Source of the DNA: Gammaproteobacteria bacterium
GTDB lineage: Bacteria; Pseudomonadota; Gammaproteobacteria; Steroidobacterales; Steroidobacteraceae
NCBI GenBank assembly: GCA_030039615.1
Contig: JASHVF010000118.1
Span: 1 to 5,501, forward strand
Length of the DNA stretch: 5,501 nucleotides
Direction: 5' to 3'
Shown: positions 1-5,501 of the stretch, piece by piece
How positions within the stretch are numbered: position 1 is the first letter of the stretch
Layout: each line of letters begins with the position of its first letter
Program-made: the position numbers and the translations under genes
The notes under the pieces: model-generated
What the model was told of the DNA's origin: nothing
Seen by the model: the letters and a program-made list of their open reading frames with translations, nothing else
Databases searched by the model: none

Positions 1-455
1 CGTTCGGCGAGCCCCAGCATGTGCAGCATGTCGCGCGCGCGCTGCGTGTTGCCGGCGAGCTGCGCGGCGTAGAACAGCGGCAGCTCGACGTTCTCGAGCG
101 CGCTGGTCCGCGGCAGCAGGTTGAAGGTCTGGAACACGAAACCGATGCGCCGCCCGCGAATGCGCGCCAGCGCCGGCTCATCGAGCCGCGCGACATCGAC
201 ACCCTCGAGCAGATACTGGCCACGGCTCGGCTTGTCGAGGCAGCCGAGGATGTTCATGAGCGTCGACTTGCCCGAGCCCGAGGCGCCCATGATGGCGACG
301 AACTCGCCGCGGCGAATGGTGAGGCTGACACCGCGCAGCGCATGCACCTCGGTGTCGCCGAGGCGATAGATCTTGACGGCCTCGCGCACCTCGATGATGG
401 GCTCCCCGGGCGGGCGCGCCGCGGGCGCGGTGCTCACGGGTTCGGGCGTGCTCAA
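1..455 (-). CDS. MacB/LolD-type ABC transporter ATP-binding protein, N-terminal part (runs off left edge)
   Basis: This is the nucleotide-binding subunit (or N-terminal domain) of a MacB-type ABC exporter, which powers the periplasmic adaptor encoded just upstream. Only 151 residues lie in the window. After a Pro/Ala-rich leader of about 18 residues, the ABC fold starts at IIEV (20-23). Walker A is GASGSGKST (57-65), followed by the MacB-like stretch LMNILGCLDKP. The Q-loop glutamine is Q109 in IGFVFQTFNLLPR (104-116), followed by SALENVELPL, which is typical of MacB/LolD ATPases. The signature motif, Walker B and any permease domain lie beyond position 1. I chose the TTG start at 455 because GGGAGG (470-465) sits 9 nt upstream and TTG overlaps the adaptor stop as TTGA. 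A GTG at 437 is possible but has no Shine-Dalgarno. Whether the ATPase is fused to its permease, as in MacB, or separate cannot be seen. Family assignment is sure; substrate is unknown. Confidence 0.93.
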   Translation of the reverse strand, partial: MSTPEPVSTAPAARPPGEPIIEVREAVKIYRLGDTEVHALRGVSLTIRRGEFVAIMGASGSGKSTLMNILGCLDKPSRGQYLLEGVDVARLDEPALARIRGRRIGFVFQTFNLLPRTSALENVELPLFYAAQLAGNTQRARDMLHMLGLAE

Positions 456-1900
456 AAGCGCGGGCCTCCCGGGCCGCCGCGCAGGCTGTTGCCACCGGGC
501 GGGTTGTTCTGGCCGGGACGCTGCTCGGCGCGCGTCTCGTTGGGGCGCACTGCATTGACGACCACCACGTCGTCCTCCTTGAGATCGTCGCCCGAGACCT
601 CGATCAGCGTGCCGTCGTCGAGACCGGTGCGCACGCGCAGCGGCACGAGCTTGCCGGCGCGCATCACCCAGATCCGCGCCGGGGGACCGCCCTCGCGCCC
701 GCCAAAGCGGCCGCCGTGCCCCCCTCCGGGTGGCTCCCCGCCCGGGGGTCCCTCACCGCGGGAGTGCTCGAACACGGCGGCGCCCGCCTGCTGCCCTTGA
801 GATTCCTGCGACTCGCCCGGGGAGTTGCCGCTGCCGCGCTCGCTGCTCGCGCGGGCCTGGCCGGCGCCGCCTCTTCCCGAACGCTCGCGCGCATAGCCTT
901 CGGGGTTGAAGCGAATGGCCGGCAGCGGCACGCGCAGCACGTTCTTGCGCTCGGCGGTGATGATGTGGCAGTCGGCGGTCATCCCGGGAAAGAGCGCCAG
1001 GTCGTCGTTTTTCACGTCCACGACGACGTCGTAGGTAACGACGTTCTGGACGGTGATCGGCCCTTCGCGAACCTGACGCACCGTGCCCCAGAAAGTACGG
1101 TTCTGGTAGGCCTGGACGGTGAAGAATGAGCGCTCCCCTGCCTTGACGCCGCCGACGTCGGCCTCGCTAACGTTGGTGTCCACCTCCATGAAGTGCATGT
1201 CCTTGCCGATCAGAAAGAGCGGCGACGCGGACAGGCTCGAGACCACCGTCTGACCCACGTCGATGTAGCGCGTGATCACCATGCCGTTCACGGGCGAGGG
1301 GATCCTGGTGTAAGCGAGATTCACCTCGGCGCCGTGCAGCAGCGCCTTCTGCTGCGCGACGTTGGCGATGTCGAGCTTCACCTGGGCGCGATCCTGATCG
1401 AGCGTCGCCTTGTCGGTGTTGAGCTGTTCCTGCGAGATGATGCCCTCGCCGATCTCCTTCTGGTCGTAGGCGTAGATCTGCTCCTGGTTGGCGACCGCCA
1501 CGCGGTCCTTGGCGAGCGCCGCCTGCGCCGAAAGCACCGCCGCCTGATCCTGGTCGACCACCACCTGAAACGGCAAGGGATCGAGGGTCGCGCAGATCTG
1601 CCCGACGGTGACCATCGTGTTGTAGTCGCAGGTCCAGGTCTTGATGTTGCCCGAGACGAAGGACTCGACCTGGGCCGTGACGATCGGGTTGAGCGTGCCC
1701 GTCATCGTGACGGTGCGCTGGATATCACCCCGGCTGACGCCCGCGGTTATGTAGTGCAGCGGGGGCGTTCGCGCGAGCCACCACCACAGGGCGGCGGCGA
1801 TCATGAGGACGGCGGCCGCTGCGGCCGCCCACAGTCTCGGGCCTCGTAAAGACAGCAATGCGTGCAGGGCGCTGCCCTGCCGGTGGTTTTCGGTTGCCAT
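452..1900 (-). CDS. MacA/HlyD-family periplasmic adaptor subunit of an efflux pump
   Basis: This 482-residue membrane-fusion protein would link an inner-membrane pump to an outer-membrane channel. It has a short cytoplasmic N-terminus and one membrane anchor (about 23-43, Ala-rich then WWWLA), with no lipobox. The first lipoyl half follows (about 60-110, with VSGNIKTWTCDYN and VGQICATLDPLPFQ). Next come a helical hairpin (about 112-192, Gln/Ala/Asp-rich), the second lipoyl half (YTRIPSPVNGMV, 197-208), and a beta-barrel (about 236-330, including VDTNVSEADVGGVKAG and NVVTYDVVVDV). A low-complexity insert (334-408) precedes the membrane-proximal domain (409-452), and a Gly/Pro/Asn/Arg-rich tail ends the protein. 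ATG at 1900 is the only reasonable start because an in-frame TGA lies 12 nt upstream. Its Shine-Dalgarno is poor. The overlap with the downstream ABC ATPase argues for a MacAB-type pump. Adaptors of this sequence type also accompany RND pumps, so the partner is inferred. Substrate is unknown. Confidence 0.93.
   Translation of the reverse strand: MATENHRQGSALHALLSLRGPRLWAAAAAAVLMIAAALWWWLARTPPLHYITAGVSRGDIQRTVTMTGTLNPIVTAQVESFVSGNIKTWTCDYNTMVTVGQICATLDPLPFQVVVDQDQAAVLSAQAALAKDRVAVANQEQIYAYDQKEIGEGIISQEQLNTDKATLDQDRAQVKLDIANVAQQKALLHGAEVNLAYTRIPSPVNGMVITRYIDVGQTVVSSLSASPLFLIGKDMHFMEVDTNVSEADVGGVKAGERSFFTVQAYQNRTFWGTVRQVREGPITVQNVVTYDVVVDVKNDDLALFPGMTADCHIITAERKNVLRVPLPAIRFNPEGYARERSGRGGAGQARASSERGSGNSPGESQESQGQQAGAAVFEHSRGEGPPGGEPPGGGHGGRFGGREGGPPARIWVMRAGKLVPLRVRTGLDDGTLIEVSGDDLKEDDVVVVNAVRPNETRAEQRPGQNNPPGGNSLRGGPGGPRF
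465..470 (-). promoter_or_regulatory. Shine-Dalgarno for the ABC ATPase TTG start
   Basis: GGGAGG on the minus strand lies 9 nt before the TTG at 455, inside the last codons of the adaptor gene. It is the main reason for preferring TTG over the GTG at 437. Together with the TTGA stop/start overlap it suggests translational coupling of adaptor and ATPase. Confidence 0.6.
677..901 (-). other. Low-complexity Gly/Pro/Ser/Glu-rich insert within the adaptor
   Basis: This encodes adaptor residues 334-408, lying between the beta-barrel (ending near PAIRFNPEGY) and the membrane-proximal strand RIWVMRAGKLVP. The first half is Arg/Gly/Ser/Gln/Glu-rich (for example SSERGSGNSPGESQESQGQQ). The second half is Gly/Pro-rich (for example GGEPPGGGHGGRFGGREGG). 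It has no hydrophobic core pattern and is predicted to be disordered. Related adaptors often have a short variable linker here; at about 75 residues this one looks long. The reading frame stays open and in register through it, so it is an in-frame expansion and not a frameshift. Confidence 0.75.
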
Positions 1901-2063
1901 GCTCGATCAAGGAGTTACACCCGTTTCGGCAGCATGACAGGGACGGCCGCGGCGGGCTGCAAAGCATTGTAAAGGACCCCCGGGCGGGGCGCGCTGCGGG
2001 CGCCTGCGCCTCTCCACGGGGGGGTGTGCCGCCGGGCCTGCCTTGGGGTACTGTGCGGGCCCG
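1901..2063. promoter_or_regulatory. Divergent intergenic region with the promoters of both efflux operons
   Basis: These 163 bp separate the adaptor ATG (1900, minus) from the RND permease ATG (2064, plus), so both operons must start here or use a shared control region. Position 1966-1971 read on the minus strand is TACAAT, one mismatch from a sigma-70 -10 box, about 65 nt before the adaptor start; no convincing -35 lies 16-18 nt upstream of it. No good plus-strand promoter pair is visible: ATGACA at 1934-1939 resembles a -35 but has no -10 at the right distance. The stretch 1975-2045 is extremely GC-rich with runs of C and G. Neither divergent start codon has a clear Shine-Dalgarno, unlike both downstream genes. 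No obvious operator dyad stands out. Confidence 0.55.
1966..1971 (-). promoter_or_regulatory. Candidate -10 box for the adaptor-ABC operon
   Basis: TACAAT on the minus strand lies within the AT-richest patch of an otherwise very GC-rich spacer. It would give a leader of about 60 nt before the adaptor ATG. There is no matching TTGACA-like element upstream, so this is a weak call based on one hexamer. Confidence 0.3.
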
Positions 2064-5000
2064 ATGTGGATCGTCAAGCTGGCGCTGCGGCGCCCTTATA
2101 CCTTCATCGTTCTGGCGATCGTAATACTCCTGCTCGGGGTGTTCTCGATCCTGCGCACGCCCACCGATATCTTCCCGAACATCAACATCCCGGTGGTCGG
2201 GGTGATCTGGCGCTATACGGGACTCTCGCCCGATGAGATGGCGACGCGTCTGGTGCTCGGCTCCGAGCGCAACGCGCAGACGACCGTCAACGACGTCGCG
2301 CACACCGAATCGCAGTCGCTCTCGGGCACCTCGGTCGTCAAGTACTTCTTCCAGCCGCGCGCCAAGGAGGAGATGTCGTTCGCACAGATCACGGGCGTAT
2401 CGCAGACGGCCTTGCGCCAGGCGCCGCCGGGCACCAATCCGCCCTACATCCTCGCCTACAACGCTTCCTCGGTCCCGATCATGCAGCTGGCGCTCTCGAG
2501 CCCCAGCCTGTCGGAGGCCGAGCTCTTCGACCTCGGCAACAACATCATCCGCACCGGACTTGCGACCGTGTACGGCGCCTCGATGCCCTACCCCTACGGC
2601 GGTCTGCAGCGCCAGGTGCAGGTCGACCTCGACCCGGACGCGCTGCGCGCGCAGGGGCTTTCCGGCAACGACGTCACCAACGCGATCGCCAACCAGAACC
2701 TGATCCTGCCGGCCGGCACGCAGAAGATCGGCGATCGTGAGTACTTCGTCGAGGTGAATGCCAGCCCGCAGACCATCGACGAGCTCAACAACCTCCCGGT
2801 GACCACGCGCAACGGCAGCATCGTCTACGTGCGCGACGTGGCGCACGTGCGCGACGGCTATCCGCCGCAGACCAACATCGTGCGCCGCGACGGCCATCGG
2901 GGCGTGCTGATGAGCGTGCTCAAGACCGGCAGCGCCTCGACCCTCGACATCATCAGCAGCATCAAGGAACGCCTGCCGGGGATTCGCGCGGCGCTGCCGC
3001 CGGACTTTCACATCGACGTGGTGGGCGATCAGTCGCTGTTCGTGCGCTCGGCGATCGAGGGCGTGGTGCGCGAGGCGGTGATCGCCGCGGCGCTCACCGC
3101 GCTCATGATCCTCCTGTTCCTCGGCAGCTGGCGCAGCACGCTGATGATCGCCATCTCGATCCCGCTGTCGATCCTCGCGTCCATCATCTGCCTGTCGGCG
3201 CTCGGCGAGACCATCAACATCATGACACTCGGGGGCCTCGCGCTCGCGGTCGGCATCCTGGTGGACGATGCGACCGTCACCATCGAGAACATCAACTGGC
3301 ACCTCGAGCGCGGCGAGGACGTGGAACCCGCGATCCTGGCGGGCGCGCACGAGATCGCCCTTCCCGCGCTGGTGTCGACGCTCGCGATCTGCATCGTGTT
3401 CGTGCCGATGTTCATGCTGGTCGGCATCGCGCGCTTCCTCTTCATCCCGCTCGCCGAGGCGGTGGTGTTCGCGATGCTGGCCTCCTACCTGCTGTCGCGG
3501 ACCCTGGTGCCGACGCTCGCGAAGTACTGGCTGCAACGCCACGACCCGCAGGCCGCGCCCCATGCCAGCGGGGTGTTTGCGCGGCTGCAGCTGCGCTTTG
3601 CCGAGGGCTTCACGCGGCTGCGCGATCGTTACGGCGCGTTGCTCGACCGGGCGCTCGGTGCCGGCACGCGCTTCGCGGGACCGTTCCTCGCGGCCATGGC
3701 GCTCACCGCGCTGCTCGCCTTCCCGTTCGGGCGCTACCTGCCGGGACTCGGGCAGGACTTCTTTCCGAGCGTCGACGCCGGGCAGATCCTGCTGCACCTG
3801 CGCGGGCCCACCGGCATCCGCATCGACGAGACCGCCGCGCTCTGCGACCGCGTCGAAGCGACGATCCGCGCAATCATTCCGGGCCGCGAGATCGCCAGCC
3901 TGGTCGACAACATCGGCGTGCCCTACAGCGGCATCAACCTCACCTACTCGACCTCGGCGCCGGTCGGCCCCGGAGACGCGGACGTGATGGTGAACCTCGC
4001 CGCCGGCCACCGGCCGACCAACGAATACGTACAGGCGCTGCGCGCGCGGCTGTCGCGCGACTATCCGGGAGTCATGTTCGCCTTCCTGCCGGCCGACATG
4101 GTGAGCCAGATCCTGAACTTCGGTCTGCCCGCGCCGCTCGACGTGCAGGTGTCGGGCTTCAAGGTCGACGCCAACCGCGCCTACGCCAACGCGCTGCTCG
4201 CGCGCATGCGCACCATCCCGGGGGCGGTGGACCTGCGCATCCAGCAGGCCTACGACTATCCGCAGATCAACGTGGACGTCGATCGCAGCAAGGCGGCGCT
4301 CCTCGGCCTCACCGAACAGGACGTCGCGGGCAACCTGCTGGTGGCCCTCTCCGGCAGCTTCCAGACCACGCCCTCCTTCTGGATCGATCCGCAGAACGGC
4401 ACCCAGTACAACGTGCAGGCGCAGACCCCCCAGTACCGCCTCACCTCGCTCCCCGACCTCGGCACCACCCCGATCACCGGTCCCGCCGCGCCCGCGGGCC
4501 GCGCGCAGCTGCTCGCCAATCTCGCCAACTTCCACCGCAGCGTGGGTCCGGCGGTGGTGAGCCATTACGACGCCACGCCGGTCATCGACATCTACGGCGC
4601 GCTGCAGGGCACCGATCTCGGCTTCATGGCGGCGCAGATCAACAAGCTGGTCGCCGACACCCGGGGCGAGCTGCCGCGCGGCTCCAGGGTCACGGTGCGC
4701 GGCCAGGTGACGACCATGACCGAGTCCTTCAATGGACTGCTGATCGGGCTGGCCGGCGCGGTGATACTGGTCTACCTGCTGATCGTCATCAATTTCCAGT
4801 CGTGGCTCGATCCCTTCATCATCATCACGGCGCTGCCCGCGGCGCTCGCCGGCATCGTGTGGATGCTGTTCCTCAGCCACACGCCGGTGAGCGTGCCGGC
4901 GCTCACCGGCGCCATCATGTGCATGGGTGTTGCGACCGCCAACAGCGTGCTGGTGGTGAGTTTCGCCCGCCAGCGCATGGATGCGGGCGACGACGCCCGG

Positions 5001-5252
5001 CACGCCGCCCACCAGGCCGGCGTGACCCGCTTCCGCCCGGTGCTCATGACCGCGCTCGCGATGATCATCGGCATGGTGCCGATGGCGCTCGGTCTCGGCG
5101 AGGGCGGCGAGCAGAACGCCCCGCTCGGCCGCGCGGTGATCGGCGGGCTGGTGTTCGCCACCGTGGCGACGCTGTTTTTCGTGCCGACGGTGTTTACACT
5201 TGTCCACGGACGAAACGCCGCGGCGCCCGTCCCCGGAGCCCCCGATGTCTGA
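2064..5252 (+). CDS. RND-family efflux permease (AcrB/HAE-like inner-membrane transporter)
   Basis: This complete 1062-residue RND pump subunit is expected to work as a trimer that exports substrates from the periplasm or inner membrane using the proton gradient. The usual two-fold RND plan is visible: TM1 (about 11-30), a porter/docking loop (31-330), TM2-TM6 (about 335-487), a cytoplasmic linker, TM7 (about 535-555), a second large loop (556-885) and TM8-TM12 (about 889-1046). TM4 carries LAVGILVDDATVTIENI, with D401/D402 matching the AcrB proton-relay pair D407/D408. TM11 has RFRPVLMTALAM, with R989 and T996 matching R971 and T978. The TM10 lysine (AcrB K940) is replaced by A959. I chose ATG 2064 because MWIVKLALRRPYTF matches the usual family N-terminus; a TTG at 2043 would add 7 unlikely residues. 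The stop overlaps the next adaptor gene by 8 nt. Substrate class (drug, lipid or metal) cannot be read from sequence, although the absence of CzcA/CusA-type features favours an organic substrate. Confidence 0.96.
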   Translation: MWIVKLALRRPYTFIVLAIVILLLGVFSILRTPTDIFPNINIPVVGVIWRYTGLSPDEMATRLVLGSERNAQTTVNDVAHTESQSLSGTSVVKYFFQPRAKEEMSFAQITGVSQTALRQAPPGTNPPYILAYNASSVPIMQLALSSPSLSEAELFDLGNNIIRTGLATVYGASMPYPYGGLQRQVQVDLDPDALRAQGLSGNDVTNAIANQNLILPAGTQKIGDREYFVEVNASPQTIDELNNLPVTTRNGSIVYVRDVAHVRDGYPPQTNIVRRDGHRGVLMSVLKTGSASTLDIISSIKERLPGIRAALPPDFHIDVVGDQSLFVRSAIEGVVREAVIAAALTALMILLFLGSWRSTLMIAISIPLSILASIICLSALGETINIMTLGGLALAVGILVDDATVTIENINWHLERGEDVEPAILAGAHEIALPALVSTLAICIVFVPMFMLVGIARFLFIPLAEAVVFAMLASYLLSRTLVPTLAKYWLQRHDPQAAPHASGVFARLQLRFAEGFTRLRDRYGALLDRALGAGTRFAGPFLAAMALTALLAFPFGRYLPGLGQDFFPSVDAGQILLHLRGPTGIRIDETAALCDRVEATIRAIIPGREIASLVDNIGVPYSGINLTYSTSAPVGPGDADVMVNLAAGHRPTNEYVQALRARLSRDYPGVMFAFLPADMVSQILNFGLPAPLDVQVSGFKVDANRAYANALLARMRTIPGAVDLRIQQAYDYPQINVDVDRSKAALLGLTEQDVAGNLLVALSGSFQTTPSFWIDPQNGTQYNVQAQTPQYRLTSLPDLGTTPITGPAAPAGRAQLLANLANFHRSVGPAVVSHYDATPVIDIYGALQGTDLGFMAAQINKLVADTRGELPRGSRVTVRGQVTTMTESFNGLLIGLAGAVILVYLLIVINFQSWLDPFIIITALPAALAGIVWMLFLSHTPVSVPALTGAIMCMGVATANSVLVVSFARQRMDAGDDARHAAHQAGVTRFRPVLMTALAMIIGMVPMALGLGEGGEQNAPLGRAVIGGLVFATVATLFFVPTVFTLVHGRNAAAPVPGAPDV
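5235..5238 (+). promoter_or_regulatory. Shine-Dalgarno for the second adaptor
   Basis: GGAG lies 6 nt before the ATG at 5245, within the last codons of the permease gene. It supports ATG 5245 over the in-frame ATG at 5254 and fits coupled translation of permease and adaptor. Confidence 0.55.
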
Positions 5253-5501
5253 GATGTCCCCCGCCTCCCCGCCCGCCCGCGATCCGCGCGTCAAGCGCTA
5301 TGTCACGATCGCGGTCGGCGTCGCGGTCGTGCTCGCCGCCTGGGGGATCCTGAGCCGTCTGTACGCGCGCATTGTGCTCGAGCGCGCCGCCGGCGATGCG
5401 GCGATATTCACCGTGGCGACCACGCATCCGCTGCGCGGCCCCGGCTCCGACCTGCTGGTGCTGCCGGGCAGCGTGCAGGCCTTCTACGAGGCGCCGATCT
5501 A
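5245..5501 (+). CDS. RND efflux periplasmic adaptor subunit, N-terminal part (runs off right edge)
   Basis: The first 85 residues of a second membrane-fusion protein are visible. A short polar, Pro-rich cytoplasmic N-terminus (MSEMSPASPPARDPR) leads into one membrane anchor (about 18-38, YVTIAVGVAVVLAAWGIL). A periplasmic stretch ends in LVLPGSVQAFYEAPIY. That last motif is the classic start of the barrel/lipoyl core in RND adaptors (LPG.VQA..EAPIYAR type). The hairpin and C-terminal domains are outside the window. ATG 5245 overlaps the permease stop (5252) by 8 nt and has GGAG 6 nt upstream; ATG 5254 is the alternative. It is clearly not a copy of the left-hand adaptor: it shows no similarity in the N-terminus or anchor and lacks the cysteine-containing motif seen there in the visible part. 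Being in the same operon, it is the most likely dedicated partner of the RND permease. An outer-membrane factor gene is expected downstream by analogy. Confidence 0.9.
   Translation, partial: MSEMSPASPPARDPRVKRYVTIAVGVAVVLAAWGILSRLYARIVLERAAGDAAIFTVATTHPLRGPGSDLLVLPGSVQAFYEAPI

Noticed and set aside
21..800. A 259-codon plus-strand frame opposite the ATPase and adaptor genes.
   Set aside because: It is antisense to two clear family members. Its sequence is Arg/Pro/Gly-rich, with no domain and no plausible ribosome binding site.
1193..1849. A 218-codon plus-strand frame opposite the adaptor.
   Set aside because: The Arg/His/Asp/Leu-rich composition is typical of an antisense frame, and the adaptor on the other strand is well supported by family motifs.
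1909..1972. AAGGAG on the plus strand (1909-1914) followed by a 12-codon ATG frame (1934-1972) as a possible leader peptide.
   Set aside because: The distance from AAGGAG to the ATG is 19 nt, too long for a normal Shine-Dalgarno, and the short peptide shows no attenuator-type codon run.
1977..2040. GC-rich inverted repeats (for example GGCGC...GCGCC) in the spacer as a terminator or operator.
   Set aside because: The arms are short and expected by chance in such GC-rich DNA. There is no T-run, and the region lies upstream of both genes and not after one.
2043..2063. TTG at 2043 as an upstream start for the RND permease.
   Set aside because: It would add MGYCAGP in front of the conserved family N-terminus MWIVKLALRRPYTF. 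It has no better ribosome binding site, so ATG 2064 is preferred.
1858..2124. An 88-codon plus-strand frame bridging the intergenic spacer.
   Set aside because: It starts inside the adaptor gene and ends inside the RND gene in another frame. It has no Shine-Dalgarno and no recognisable product.
1725..5294. A 1189-codon open frame on the minus strand covering the whole RND permease gene.
   Set aside because: Its product is dominated by Arg, His, Asp, Glu, Gln and Gly with no membrane segments or recognisable domain. This is the usual antisense shadow of a long GC-rich gene with strong third-position bias. The plus strand encodes an unmistakable RND permease over the same bases.

Overview
The window is a GC-rich segment whose codon third positions are mostly G or C. 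It holds a divergent pair of multidrug-efflux-type operons. Two-membrane export machinery of this kind, with periplasmic adaptors plus ABC and RND pumps, belongs to a Gram-negative bacterium. The protein signatures and base composition fit a GC-rich proteobacterium, but the sequence does not fix a genus.

Left half, minus strand (1-1900): a MacA-like periplasmic adaptor (1900 to 452) is followed by the N-terminal 151 residues of a MacB/LolD-type ABC ATPase (455 to the left edge). The two overlap by 4 nt (TTGA), so they are almost certainly one transcript. The membrane (FtsX/MacB) permease expected for this ATPase would lie to the left, outside the window. The adaptor carries a long Gly/Pro/Ser/Glu-rich insert and a Gly-rich C-terminal tail.

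Middle (1901-2063): a 163 bp intergenic spacer between the two divergent start codons. It must hold both promoters. Only one weak -10-like box (TACAAT, minus strand) can be pointed to, and there is no regulator gene in the window.

Right half, plus strand (2064-5501): a complete 1062-residue RND permease, then the first 85 residues of a second, distinct RND adaptor whose start overlaps the permease stop by 8 nt. An outer-membrane factor is a reasonable expectation further right, outside the window.

In outline, the left operon would use ATP and the right one a proton gradient to move substrates from the periplasm or inner membrane. Each adaptor would bridge its pump to a TolC-like channel. The left adaptor could serve its own ABC pump or the divergent RND pump, and the sequence alone does not decide this. 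All four genes belong to recognisable families. I found no CRISPR array, tRNA, rRNA, insertion sequence or evident undescribed system. The points worth a second look are in the details of the adaptor, the RND proton-relay residues and the layout.
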